Shown one piece after another: positions 1-12,296 of a stretch of DNA of 64,000 nt. Both the position numbers and the translations under genes were made by a program. Source of the stretch: Himantopus leucocephalus (lineage: Eukaryota; Chordata; Aves; Charadriiformes; Recurvirostridae); the NCBI GenBank assembly GCA_003993805.1, contig RSEF01000012.1, forward strand, positions 10,012,727-10,076,726, written 5' to 3'. The notes below the pieces were generated by a model. It made no database searches, had not been told where the DNA came from, and saw only the letters and a list, made by a program, of their open reading frames with translations. Numbering within the stretch: position 1 is the first letter of the stretch; every line of letters begins with the position of its first letter.

Positions 1-2122
1 TGGGTCTGCAAGGCGCAGGCCAGGCGTACTTTGCCGTACTGAGTTGGGAGGGAGAAGAGACATTGTGTGAAGCACACAGGGCATCTTGCACAGGCAGTGG
101 ACTGCAGTTACTAACCCATATTGTCCCTTTGGTCACTTTGTGAGGCAAGAGCTTGCAATAATCCATGTCAGGTGTGTTTTTAGTGTTTGAGGTGGGAACT
201 GGGCATGGATCCCCCACAGCTTCAGGGTGGTGTTTTCCGTAATGGTAGTGGTGCTTCACGTGGGTAAGAAAAGGGTTTGGAGATCCAGTGTTTAGCAGGG
301 ACTTGCTACAGGTGTGGATGTACTGGGAGGATGGGTTTCTCTTCCATCTTAATCTCACCAGGTAAGAAACTGATGCTCCCACACCCTGTGAGAACTGCAA
401 CCTTACTGCCCCTGCTCAGAGTATGTGCCTGTTTCTGGCACGCCTTGAAGCTGTTTGCACGTATGTGGGCAGGCTTTGGGCACCACTTGCGCTAGACAGG
501 CTGGGTTTGGTTGCAGTGAGGAGGGGGCACTGGGGTTTGCCCGCCGTACTCGAGAGAAGCTGGACTTTGGCAAAAATCACGTCAGGATTGAGTTGCACTT
601 AACAGAAGCTGGGGACAGGGCTGGTGGGGCAGGAATGAGGTGCGTTGACTTAACTGGACCCCAGATGCTCGCGCACTTTGTCATCTGTGTTTAAAGGGTT
701 TCTGTTGCAGAACAGGTCTCTTTTGGGGAGGGGATGGTGGCAGCAGTGCTATTCAAGCATGGTGTGCTTCAGTCTGTTTCAAAGTGCTTGTGAGGAAGTG
801 CGAGGAGTTCTTGTAGTTTGTTTTTTGCAGCAATATTGGGGTGAGGAAGGAGGATGTGTCCCTGCAGGGGTGTGTTGCTGTGTGGAAGCAGGGAGCAGCA
901 GGAGTGTGCTTCTGTTTGGGGTGGTGACATGGAGAGGAGGTGTGTGTTTGTTGTGTGATTTGTGGAATGTACCTCCATGTCCGTCCCTTAAGTTTGGTGT
1001 GGCTTTGACAGGACCACCAAAGAGCCCAGTACAACTTGAACTGATACGGCGTCTCAGTGGACTTGAGTAGGGGAAGAGCTATTGAGAAAGCTTTAATATG
1101 AAGTCCCATATGTTTTGGAGAAAGAAGGGAGAAAGCAGAACTGCCTGTTTTCTTGCTCAGTGGAGAGTCAGGCTCATGCAAGCCTGCTACAGAAACAACC
1201 GACAGCTTAGCCTGGCTGATTCCGTTCCCCTGCGTTTCTCTTCCCTATATGGCTGAAGATGATACTGAACGTAGAAGCAGGATGTTTAGTTTATCACATC
1301 CCCTCTGCTCCTCCTGCATAAATTCCGCATCTGACATCTTAGTAGTCAGCTTTCCACTGCAGTGGTTGTGACAGCCCTGCACAAGGCTTGCACGGAGCCA
1401 CCAGAGAACAGAACGTGGCCTTTGCCTTCTGCTTGTACTGGACGAGATGCAGAAACAGGATTCCCGAGGAATGTGCTAATGCTTTTCTCTGTAGATGCCT
1501 CAGCTGCTAAAGCAAAACGGACACTGGTAGTAGGCAAAGCAGAAGGAAGGCAGAGGAGGGGCAGTGGTGCTGGGAAGTGTTTTCCATACGGCTGCTCTCG
1601 CATAATTCCATTCCTGCATCCTTAAGCATGGAGCAAGCGAGGCTGCAGTTGTACACGTGGGAGGAAAGGTCAGTGTGGCCTTTTGATCTGCCTCCCCAGT
1701 CATGCAGTTCCACGCGGGCTGCCAAGCACACGCTTCGTCTGTCTGTGTGCACTTAGCGGTCACATCTGTGAGCCCTGTCAAATTGCCCAATTATGCGAGG
1801 TCCTTTAACCGCCCCCCCTCATTCCTTTTGGCAAAATAGGGCTATCAAAAAGCATGCATAAGCAGATGGTCAGCATGCAGGCAAACTCTAATTAAGACGA
1901 GCCAGGTCAAAACTTAGATTTGAATTCACTTTATTCTTGCTGCAAATAATTTTATCACAAAATGAAAACCTTTTGATTTTTCTTCTGTTGCCAGTGTCCT
2001 TTTTGTGTTCTGTTGCCTCTGTCCTTTTTATTTACTACTAGCCACTTGTTGAATTAAGAAGATTGTAAAATTTATCAGAGCAACAATATATTTAAGAAGA
2101 AATGTGTAAGCATGTGTGCAGC

Positions 2123-2128
2123 AATAAA
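2123..2128 (+). terminator. Candidate plus-strand poly(A) hexamer
   Basis: AATAAA in an AT-rich stretch, followed about 30-40 nt later by TG-containing sequence. It could end a transcript converging on MGLL, but no plus-strand gene is visible upstream in the window, so it may be chance. Confidence 0.15.
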
Positions 2129-5100
2129 ATAGTATATTTCACTATATCTGTTCCTGCTGTGGCCTCTTTATTACCAACTGACAACATCAGTGCGGCTTTA
2201 TTTCTGAAAGGACTCGGTGGGCTCCTTCAGCTTATTTTCCCGTGCCGGGGCCAAGGGCTGGCTCTGCACTGCCTGGCTTCTAAGTCGTGAGGAAGGCGTG
2301 ACTCTGCTCTCCTCCCTTGGTGACCTGTTCGTACAGTCCAGCCAGAACATGGGTGTAAAGCACCGGCTTGTTTTTATTGGCTCCTTTCTCCCAGGTTTAT
2401 TCTGTTTCATTAGCGGCACTGTGGCACAGGCTTGGTCAGTGTGGTGGTGGTGGAGGGTGATGCTTGTCTTGGAAAGTTGCTCTGGGTAGCCCCCGGCAAG
2501 TAAGTTGTCCCCCTTCTATTCCTGTCACCCTGTGCCTCTGTCATTGCTGACTATTCATTAAATCTGAGGATGGAGATTTCTTGGCCTCTGTGTTTAACTA
2601 TTCTGACTTGTTCAGTGCACCGCCTGAAGCATGTGTTTTCTCCAAAACCTTGAGTCTGCTGAAGTGCCTGGGCAGTCCTTCTTCGCTCTGAGGACAGAGA
2701 CGCTTATTTTCTCTTCTGCCTTCTTGTATGTCTGGGTGGCTGCAATAGTTTTGGTGGCAATAGCTGAGCTGCTTGTGTGCAGCCCCTGTTGACTTCAGAG
2801 CATGACTGGCATTCAGGGAATGAGGATCCAAGCCTGTCCCTGTGGCTCCGTGTAGGAACGTGCAGTTTTCAGGAGAGGGGGGAATACTAATAGCATCTGA
2901 ATGACTAATGCTGTTGAAGGGAGGGACTGGGCTTTGGAAAAGTTCAAGCACTAATCAGGCTTTTGGGACTCAACAAACAGTGCATGCGAGGAGTCTTATG
3001 GTGCTGTGAGAGCCTGGAGTAAAAGATGAGCCTCTTCAAGAGGCTTGAGCTGTTCATGTTGGTACAGTCATGGTCAAACTGCGGAGATGGCACCTTCCCA
3101 CGTAACAGCTCGCAGCCGGTGTGTGTTGACAGACTCGTCTGCTCAGGGTGACACTGAGCTTTTTCTCTCTGTTGCTGTGGGCAGCCTGGCGAAGCCCGTC
3201 ACAGCCGGGGGAGCGGGATTGCATCCGTCTGTGCTCAGCTTCTAGGGATGAACGAACGTAGCTGGGGCTGGTGATGGGAAACACAGGCTTGGCTCCCTTC
3301 TCGGCTCACAGCGGGTGGGTGTGCTGGCAGAGCAGGTTTTTGTTTTACCTTCTAAGCTAAAACAGATTTGCCATAACAAATTTATTAAGATAAGAGAGTC
3401 CACGCTGGCAAACCATTTGTCAGAGCCTGGGCCTGTTTTGGATAAAGGTGCTGGCTCCACCAGGGGTGCTGCCTGCCTGGAAGAAGTGCGGAGGGAGAGA
3501 GGACAGAGAACTCCTTTTCTAGGGTTGCAAATGGTTTCCAGGGTTTTAGGTTGGAAATTGGAGGTGGGTTATTGGCAATAACCAAGGCAAGGTCTGTAGA
3601 GAAGGCAGTCTATGAATTAGGGATCGGCAGCCACATTTGGGTGCAGCTCTGGACGTGCAGACTCTTAAGGCCAAAGCCAAGCTACAAGCTTCAGGGTACG
3701 TGCCATCAGCGTCTGGGGAAGGGGGCAAGCATGTACATGCCTTTCGCTTTTCCTAGTTGTGGTTAACTTTGTAAGCCTTCAAGTTCAGGGTGAGTTTTGA
3801 AGGGCATTTCAGGAGACTAAAAGCCTTGGAAGAGGATCAGTACCCATGCAAAGAGCTAGCTCTGGTCCCGAGGGTCTGGCTGCTCGGTTCCCAAAATAAG
3901 CTCTGAGAAATGAGTGTGAGAGCTTTCCTCTCCCTCCTCCTGTTGCCGTCAGAGCAAGCTCGAGGGGAAAGGGAGCAGGATTGGAAAGTGAGATCTGTTC
4001 CCTCCTGACTGCAGCTCTCTGCCAGTGGGACTGCTTTGTGCCCTGCTCCCTTTGCTGGTATGGCAAAACACGAGGCCGTGGCATGGCCAGATGCATCGGT
4101 TCATGGGCTCAGGGTAGGGTGGGGTTGGTCTTTTTAAAGAAATCCAAAGTAACTTGTAGCTTTTCCATGGAGGAAAAGTCTTGCACTTGCCGGTCTGTCT
4201 TGCACTGGGATATCATTAAAACCCCGGTAAGAAAAAACGCCTCCCTCTTTATTCTTTTATCATATCACTTCTCTGCAAGCCAGGGTCATCCCAGTACCTC
4301 TTGTACAAGGCTGCGACAGTGATGAACCGTGCCAGGAAGGCTGTGCAGAGACCTGCTCTGGAGGGAAGGCAAATAAATGTGTTAGTTACTGCTCCTTGAG
4401 ATATGCTTTAGGAGATGAAGGCTGATCTTTCATATCAAGGCTAAGATGACATTATATCTCTCCCTTCTGCTCAGAAGGTTTTATTCTAACACATTCTTGG
4501 CACAGCATAGCAGAACCACCAATATTTCTATGAATTTTATTAAGCTTGCTTCCATAACGGGAGCCAGCAATCTGCTCTCTAGAACTCCTTCCACCCCCCT
4601 CCTCCCTGGATCTAAAGTTGAACTTCTATCCAGGAGTTTTAAAACAAGTTTGTTGGTGGCAAGTTCAATCTCTTTCCCAAAAGCTCTTATTGAGAAGCTG
4701 AAAATGCTTCAGGCAAATTGTCCGGAAAGCTTTTTCTGCCGTGTTGCTGCTCTGGTCTGAGCGCCTCTCGGGCACAGCATCTTCAAAGCCATTCAAGGTG
4801 CTGGCTCCGGCCACGCTGCTCCTGCGGTGACCGCTCCTTCCCTTCCCGGGGCTGGGGGAGATGGTGTTTCTTGTTTCCTGATTTTTATCTGACCTTTTCC
4901 AGTCACGTGTGCAATTAAACAACAATCTTCCAGGTCTGAAAGCACACAAGGCAAAAGCAATTCTCTTGCTCTGCCGACTGCAGCGCCCGCAGTGCCGGCT
5001 GCCGTAACAGGGCAGATCAGGCTTGCGTGCAAAATTCAGTGTTTGCTGGGCGCCTGGGACTGGCCAGTCACGCAAGTGCCCCCGGGCTGGGTTTTGGTAC

Positions 5101-7436
5101 AGAGCGGCCGCAGCATGGGATGTACACCCGCTCGGCACGGGAAGAGAGGACTTGGTGTTGGAAGTGCACGGGGTCAGCCCTGGAAGCTCATCGCCGGCGG
5201 GGCTTTTGATACGGATAACACAAGGGCTGCCCTGTGCTGTGGGCAGGCGGCGCGTTGCTGTCATTGCAGCGCGAGGCTGACCCTCCAGTCCAGCGTGAGG
5301 GAAAAACTGATTTATTTTTTTCTCTGGATGGGGAACCAGAGTTGTTTATTTCTAGCGTGTGGATATCTCCTGCTCCAAGTTCACTCTGTTGGCTTCAGGA
5401 GAGCTTTGGTGGTGTTGCCATTGCACGGTTTTTCATCTAAATGAAGGCAAAACTCCGATATGAAGGCTGCTGACCTTGGGAAGGCTGGAAAGCCCCACTT
5501 TTCCTGGGGCTCTGGCTCATGGCAGGGTTTACCGTGGTCTGGAAGGGACTGGCTCGGACCCTTCTTAAACAGACGCAGGGAAGGTACCACTTGTCCTTTG
5601 CACCCGAGCTGCCGTTGCTTTGCCTCTGCTGTTCTCATCTCTGCATGTTTTCTTAGAAGACAAGTGTTTTCCATGCTGGACATCTTGCCCTCCCCTCCGC
5701 TCCCTGCTCCAGGCCAAGCAGATTCCTTTGCCAAGTTTCCTCTGTTTAGACATCAGCGCATATCATGCGATCCATCCAAACTCTTAATTGATCTCTTAGG
5801 AATTGTTTTCATCCGAATTCCTGGAATGCTTCCAGACACTGAAGAGCTTCCTCCAGAGGGAAGGGAAATTAATCCTGTGTGTCTCCTTCCCGAGGAGCGG
5901 TTGTTTGGCTTGCTCCTGTTGGGAGATGTGGGCTCTGCGCTGTTTGCTCATGGACGGTTTGGTGTAATCAGGTGGTCGTTAGGAGAGCAGCAGGAAGGTC
6001 ATTGGTAGCTCCACATTAGCAGCTTCCCCATCAGGTGGAGAAAGAGAGCGTCCCGGACTGGTAAGCTGGGAGAGCATTGCCCTGTTTCTGTGCACGAAGG
6101 GGATTTGTTGTGTTTGTATGTGGAGAGGAGAGCAAATGACTGTGTAAAAAACCCACTTTTGGGAGCCTGGAGTGAGCAGGAGCAGCGGCGGCAGGGAGTC
6201 AGGCTGCCGGCACGGTGTGTGGTAGCGGTGGTCTGTGATGGTGCGGTGGCACCTGCGCGGCCCCGTCAGCTCCATCCCCTTTCCCTGTGATGGAGATCTC
6301 TCCGAGGCTGGGCAGGGATGGCAGCAGCCAGAGAGGTGCAAGTCCCCGCTCGCCCCCGCCAGCAGCTCTGGAGTGAATTACACCCCCACTTCTCCCTCCT
6401 CCTCTGATGGCCTATAAATCCCACGCTTAACCATTTGCCAGCAGAAAATGCAACCGAAGCACTGATGGTTTATATGCTGAGCAGATCTTCTGCATTAAAA
6501 TTCCCCACCGCTCACTGAAGCTGCAGCATTTGGCTCTTCTGCGGTGCCTAAGCCCGGCCCTGGTGATGGGCGCTGTGGTCCCAGAGGTCTGACGGAGGGA
6601 CGGTCCCTGCAGCAACGTGACCAAGCGTAGCACCTCTCGCCCCATGCCCCCGTGGCGGGGCAGGCTGCCCAGCCCTGCCAGCCTTGTCGGGGCAGCCGGG
6701 GAGGACTCCTTAGGGGTTCTCTCCCCCCTGCCTACCACGGCTCCTGCTTTACCATCAGCTGATCCCCACCTTGCACCAGCCCCGTGAGAAACCGCCAGCT
6801 CTGCATAACTCCAGGCTAAGCACAAGGTGGAGGGTAAGAAATAAGGAAAAAGCTGCAGGGTTCCTGCAGACTCGCAGGATCACACTAGAAGGACATGCCA
6901 AGAACAGAAAGGCCACCTACAGCTGTGACAGCTCGCCGGGCACCGGGTGGTGACACCGGGAAAACGGGCGGTACCAGGGCATGCACCCTCTGTCCGCCCT
7001 CAAATCTGCGGGGAGCTTAATGAGCCACTAAAATACCAGGTAAAAGAGCCGGGGACTTGTCGGTATTCAAGCAAGTCTTGTCACTGTTGAAGTTTCTGAC
7101 TGCCATAGTGTGCCCGCTGCCTTGGCAAAAAGCCCCGGCTCCGCTCTCTGTGCCAACATGCACCAAAGTCAACGGCCAGAGCTTCTGACCCAGCGAGCCG
7201 GGCTGTGATCGGACGTTCAGCCCACGCAGAGCCACAGAAAGAGAATATTATTCTCTTGATTTAGCGAGTCAGGGTGTGAGAAGGATGAAATGAGTTGCCC
7301 GAGGATGTGGGTCGGGTCTGGCGCCGCTAATGACTCCATCCAGAGGGTGGGCACGTGGACGCGCCGTCCTGTCTGTCCCCTGTTATGGCAGTCGTCACCC
7401 ATTTTGGGGTGCAAGTGAGCGGCCGGGGAGCCCCCA

Positions 7437-7622
7437 CAAACACAGCAGCTTGTCCTGAAGTTTGTGCGGGGAGGGAGGCNNNNNNNNNNNNNNNNNNNNN
7501 NNNNNNNNNNNNNNNNNNNNNNNNNNNNNNNNNNNNNNNNNNNNNNNNNNNNNNNNNNNNNNNNNNNNNNNNNNNNNNNCAAACACAGCAGCTTGTCCTG
7601 AAGTTTGTGCGGGGAGGGAGGC
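7437..7622. repeat. 43-bp direct repeat flanking a 100-N assembly gap
   Basis: An identical 43-bp sequence is present at 7437-7479 and 7580-7622, either side of a run of exactly 100 N (7480-7579). The simplest reading is that two contigs overlap by 43 bp and were not merged, so the gap may have no real length. Confidence 0.9.
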
Positions 7623-8473
7623 AGGAGGGAACCCTGCGGCTGGGCTGTGCCCCAGCCCCGCTCTCCGGGCAGGAGCACGGGACACCCTGACAGCACCAGC
7701 CGTGGGCTCGGAGGGACTGGGGGCTCTCACAGCCCCGGGACACTGCCTGGCAGCTGGGAGAGCAGCGAACCCCGCTCCCCAGCCCTCCCTGTAGCCACAG
7801 CTGGGGGCAAAAGGTAGGGTTTAAGCGGCTGCTGCTCCTGGCCACGATGCAGATGCTTCAGTTTGAGTTGGGTACGGTTCAGGACCATGATAATATTTGA
7901 ACAGGCTTGTAAAAGCGTAGGAACCGGGTCTCGAAGCAGACTGAGCTTGCCTGTTAGTCCAGGCTCCTCCACCAGCTCCGCACTGCTGTTTTGTCTGGGG
8001 TGGGGGAAGCACTTGGGCCAGGGAGTTTTTTATATATTTTTTTTTAAGTTAGCACGTCAGCTACTATTAAAAAACAACAAAGCTTTGATTCTGAGGAGAG
8101 TAGAGCTAGTTTTCCTTGAGATTACCCATCTAGCCCTGGGTTAGGTCAAAGTTAGATGAAAAGACATCTTACACCTGCAGTGCCCCAAGCTAATTTTTTA
8201 TTGCGATGCTCTGGGCTGTAGCAAATAGTGGCGTGAGGCTGTGGATTTCAGGGCTCTTCGAAAAGCTGCCCTTGAAGCAGAAAGGAACCCTCAGGCCTCC
8301 GTGAGACATGGCTGTCCCCAGACCCCCAGTCCGCGGTGGCTGGGGGGCTGCAGCCCCTTCCTCCACAAGCTGAACGGCAATTTAATATCTCTCTGCCTTT
8401 CCCTCCTCACCCTCTGGAGGGATGGCAGTCACCAATGATGCCCTCAAACACACTCATGTTCAGAAAACATAAC

Positions 8474-8479
8474 TTTATT
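8474..8479 (-). terminator. Distal poly(A) signal AATAAA, probable MGLL mRNA end
   Basis: The canonical hexamer lies on the minus strand. A UGUA element sits 14 nt upstream (8496-8493), a CA dinucleotide about 17 nt downstream (8458-8457) is a likely cleavage point, and a GU-rich element TGAGTGTGTTTG follows at 8455-8444. All four parts of a strong metazoan poly(A) site are present in the usual spacing. Confidence 0.65.
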
Positions 8480-8553
8480 ATTAGTTGCAATATACATTGT
8501 ATTCCTTTAAGAATCCTAAACTTGTATATGGTTTTTCCCACTGAAAATACATG

Positions 8554-8594
8554 TGTATGTATATATGTTTTTATATATGTATATATATATAAAT
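8554..8594. repeat. TA/TATG-rich simple repeat
   Basis: Imperfect (TA)n and (TATATG)n microsatellite-like sequence near the distal end of the inferred MGLL 3' UTR. It would be AU-rich in the transcript. Confidence 0.7.
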
Positions 8595-8598
8595 GTTT

Positions 8599-8604
8599 TT
8601 TATT
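8599..8604 (-). terminator. Alternative poly(A) hexamer AATAAA
   Basis: A second canonical hexamer lies 120 nt upstream of the main site in transcript order. It is followed by a TA/UAUA-rich simple repeat rather than a clear GU-rich element, so it is weaker. It could give a slightly shorter 3' UTR. Confidence 0.3.
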
Positions 8605-9501
8605 GAACTGGAACACAACGGAACAAGAGAGACAAGCCCAGAAATTACTTGGAAAAGTAAGTGTGTTCTCAATGGGTTTGTGTTGGCAGTGTGCTAAGGT
8701 GAGTGGTATAAAAAGAACAGGCTAAATAGAAAATGTGATGGGTTATGCAGTGGGGAACGGTCTCTCAGTGCTACAGGTGGTGATATGTACAGTAGTTACA
8801 CGTTGCTATTGCTCAGTCACGAGTGCCACCTTGTTCTCAAAGGCAGACCGGTCTCTGGTGCCGCTCCGCACAGCAACATTCGTAAGGCCGGCTGTGCTCC
8901 CTGCAAATGGTACCTGCCATTTGAAAATACAGTTTAATTACATTTCCCTTGGCAGCAGCTCTGCTCATTACTAAGCCGGTCAGCGAAGGAAGAATTCCTC
9001 TGGGGCACGGTGAAACCTAACTGGGTCAATATAAAGTAGCTTCCAGGCAGGGTAAGGGATCAGCATCGGCCGCGAGAGCTGAAACGTGCGGGCTGAGCTA
9101 CAGCTGGTGCAAATCAGCATCTCGGCCGACCCGGGTGGGTTTGCTCCTGGCTCCGGCTCTCCGCACTCATCTCCCCACCTTCCAATGGGCAGCTCCCACT
9201 CTGCAGCCTGCCTGGAGGCGTGGGATGCCCGGCAGGCTGTTGAGCCATCGGGGCTTTTTTTTTGGGTAGGTTTCCTTCTGTTGGTTTCCTCAGAAGATAA
9301 TTCTTCAGAAGACTGTCTGAGGGCGGCAGTAATCCCTGCCGTGCCAGGGCTTGGGGCTTATTTAGCTTTTTTGTTGTTGTTCTTTCAACTTTTTGTTTGT
9401 TAACCTGATTTTCAAACACAGCTTCCCCAGGCCACATGCCATTGCTGAGCTTTGCTAGACAGAGGGACAAGTCTTCCCCAGATCAACCTAATTGGTTTCC
9501 T

Positions 9502-9507
9502 TTTATT
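9502..9507 (-). terminator. Weak internal poly(A) hexamer in the 3' UTR
   Basis: AATAAA on the minus strand about 2.7 kb after the stop codon. I see no good GU-rich element downstream, so its use is doubtful. Confidence 0.2.
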
Positions 9508-12170
9508 TCTGCTGAGCTGCAGATGTTTCTTGGGTGAAAGGACACATTTTATCAAAGGCACTGACCGCGGACCTTCCTCTGCCTGAAGCCGGGTTGGAGG
9601 GAGCAGACGGGCTCTGACCTTCCTGCTGGAGGGTCACTTCCCTCCCCCCCGCAAAGTGCTTGTCAGTTTGGGAAGGGATGTAAAGAATGTGGGCATTGAT
9701 TTGCTCCTCCTGACTTCCTTGGGAAAAGTGCTTTCAAAAATCCCATCCTTAAATCATCATCTTGCTACTACCCCCGCAGTGTCTGTCACCACTGGATCAC
9801 GCCTACTTGATTCCCCTTCCAGCTGAAGAAGCAGGTGAGGTTTATCACCGCTGTAGTGTTTCTCTTCTTGCTGTCTTTCCCCCAGCAGCATCTGACAAGG
9901 AGGAATCTTGCTCAGGGAAAAGAAGTTGTGACAAGCCAGGCTGCTGGAAGATACAGAGCAGGCGACCTGTGCATCGCCTCCTTCCCAAAGCGAGTGTCAC
10001 CAGAGGTTTAGCAGGGGTTTGTGGGAACAGCTGATTGCACTGGAATAATGAATCAAAAGCTGGTGTTGCTGGGAGAATTGCAGCTCGTTCCTCTCTTTAG
10101 AGGCAAGAAAATACAAGTACGAAAGTGCCTGGACCAGCCTGTATAAAAGAGCTTTCCTGACTTGGGCCCCTTATGGCCCTTACAAGGGCGTAACCTGCAT
10201 CCACGCGTCCTTCATCCATCCACGCTGCTGGGACTGAATGGGACCGAGCCCTGATTCTCACTGTTATTGCACAAAGGTCCCTTTCCTGAATCTTGCCAGA
10301 ACTGGCTTCAAGGGGAGGAGAGGTGGGTGACCCCCGTGACTGCCGCAGGCGGGATCCAGCCCTGAGGGCAGTGGCACGAGACGTAGCGATGGTCCCCACT
10401 GCTGCCAGGGAAGGCAATCAGGGGGCTGGTTTGTCATGGGGGGAGATGCCCCACTTTCAGTGCAACATTTGCAGGTGTTTTCTTCTTGCAAAATTGGTGG
10501 GGGGGGGAGGTTAAACCCCTCCCTTTGGCTAGTGCCAAGAAGTGTATTCATAATCAGGGCCATCACTCCGGACAAACTGACCCGCACATCCATGCTGCGA
10601 TCACTACGCTGCTTTTGCTGTGTCGATACAATGCCTCTACTCCGTAACTGGGTCTTAAGTCTTTCCTTCAGCCCTGCTGCTACCAGAGACCCAGGCAGCT
10701 ATAGGATTTGGCTTGTCTGCACCACTGGACCAGTCCACAAGCTTCTCCATGGCAACTTGTATGCCCGTGCCCCTGGACACCCCCAGTGCAGCAAGGCAGA
10801 TGTTGGATGGATGATTGCACCCTATACTCTGCCTTGAGCTCCCCTTGTTGCCTGGACGGGTGAGCTCAGCCCCTCTGTTCGGTGCTCTGCACCAGAGGTG
10901 GCTGTGCTGGTTAGGAGGAGGTTAGGACGAGCTTGGATGGGATCTGTGTTCACGCTGTGGGTCTCCTGCTAAACCGGTGGACCATGAGGACACCCACTGC
11001 TAATCCCCACCCACCAGATGCTCTGCACTTCTCTCTAGCATTATTTTCAGGACATTTTCCAACTGATGAAGGAAAACAACAGATTATGACTGTAAAGTTA
11101 TGGTGAGAGGACTGGATCCCAGTAGGACAACATTATTCTTTGCCAAGAGAAGGAACAATTAACCCCTTCTTTAGACTCTCCTCCCATCTCTTCCCCAGAT
11201 CCCAGCCACCTCTATATAGACATCATATATTATATTACTATATTCTCTTATAACTTTGACTTTGCTTTTTCAGTTTCAGTAGCGCAAGGGATTAATTCCA
11301 AAAGAAAAAAATAAAGGGGTGGGGGTGGGGGAAGGAAGGAAAGAAGGAAAAAAAGCAGCCCCTAGGAATATTTACAGAATAGTTAATTTGCGGAGGAGAC
11401 GGGGTTTGGCATTGGGAAAAGCATGGTTTTTGAATGTGCTAAGTGGGTTTGATTCCACATTCCTCCTCTCCCCTCTGGGATCCTGCTCTGATGATGAAAA
11501 TTAAAGAGCTGTTCAACACGCTTTCCCCGAGTGCAAACTCGCAGAGGACCTGCGGGGCGGTGGGGAGGCTCTTTCTGCTCTCCCCTGGCCTGGCCTGCTT
11601 ATAAAGGCAGTATCCGAAGGGGTCTGACCTTCAAAACCAGCCTTTCACCTTCAGGGAGCTGTCAGCTCCATCCTTAGCCTCTCCTTGTTATCCAGCACCT
11701 TCGTTACTGCTCTTCTCTCAAGGACCAGGGCTTTTAAGGTACTGGATGGTGGGGACAGGGCAGGGGCTGTATGCACCTGGAACCAAAACCATGAAGTGGA
11801 AGATACTGACTTCTTTAACATACCAAAAATTATTGCAGTATAAATACACCCCAGTCACCCCAGCAAAAGCAGAGAAAAGGAAGTGATGGGGGAAGTTTGG
11901 TGGGTGAGGGGCATTTCAGTAAAATCACCTGACCTGGAAAGCTTTGACGGCTGTTCCCACAGCCATCATTTCTTCCCCAGATTAGGGCAATGGCCATTTA
12001 CATCAGCAAATAATGCCCCACCCTGTGCCTCTCCCCCCACCCTCCCTTACACTGCGCACGATAAAATATCCCAAGAGTCCCTCCGCATTAGATCTTTTTC
12101 AGAGAGACTGCTATTAAGAAAAGCATCGATTCCCAGAAAACCCCAGTAAGAGCTGCAAAACCAATTGCTC

Positions 12171-12296
12171 TTAAGTATGGCTGGTTTCCCCAGCTGCTGA
12201 GACCTTCTGGCCAATCCATGTTAGTATTTCTGTGAAGACAGAGGTAGAGACCTCAGGCAGCTCTTTGTGGAGGGCATGATAGGCTTCCTCATACAC
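12171..12296 (-). CDS. MGLL: MGLL terminal coding exon with catalytic histidine and stop (residues 263-303)
   Basis: The 126-bp coding part encodes 41 residues and a TAA stop at 12173-12171. It starts [16 protein letters not shown]; His269 of the catalytic triad is codon 12278-12276. It ends [11 protein letters not shown], a tail that diverges from human sequence as expected for the variable C-terminus. The acceptor is CTCTCCCCCGTTGCAG, preceded by a plausible branch-point sequence TGCTAATC. The total length from residue 43 onward is the same as in human (261 residues). Confidence 0.95.
   Translation of the reverse strand: MYEEAYHALHKELPEVSTSVFTEILTWIGQKVSAAGETSHT

Larger units (their letters stand above)
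1..8456. other. Intergenic region downstream of MGLL, no gene recognised
   Basis: Open frames here are short, overlap on opposite strands and resemble no family I know; several of the longer ones near 4665-7850 are explained by high GC content or run through N. In human, ABTB1 and PODXL2 lie on this side of MGLL, but I see no recognisable exon of either. A plus-strand AATAAA at 2123-2128 could be the end of a neighbouring 3' UTR, without other support. The region includes the 100-N gap at 7480-7579. Confidence 0.6.
8457..12170 (-). other. MGLL: Probable MGLL 3' untranslated region
   Basis: The stretch from the stop codon to the best downstream poly(A) site is about 3.7 kb with no supported coding sequence. 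The extent is inferred from signals, not transcripts. Notable contents are a polypurine/G-rich tract at about 11311-11355 on the plus strand (so C/U-rich in the mRNA), a G-run at about 10496-10508 (C-run in the mRNA), an internal AATAAA at 9507-9502 with weak downstream context, and a TA-rich simple repeat near the distal end. Confidence 0.6.

Noticed and set aside
4665..5264. 199-codon minus-strand open frame in a GC-rich stretch
   Set aside because: It overlaps open frames on the other strand, shows no domain or signal, and its length is explained by high GC content. No splice or poly(A) context supports it.
7217..7845. Long open frames across 7217-7845 on both strands
   Set aside because: They run through the 100-N gap, which cannot contain a stop, and through duplicated contig ends; they are artefacts.
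1..8456. Exons of a neighbouring gene such as ABTB1 or PODXL2
   Set aside because: These genes lie on this side of MGLL in human, but none of the translations here resembles ankyrin, BTB or podocalyxin-like sequence.
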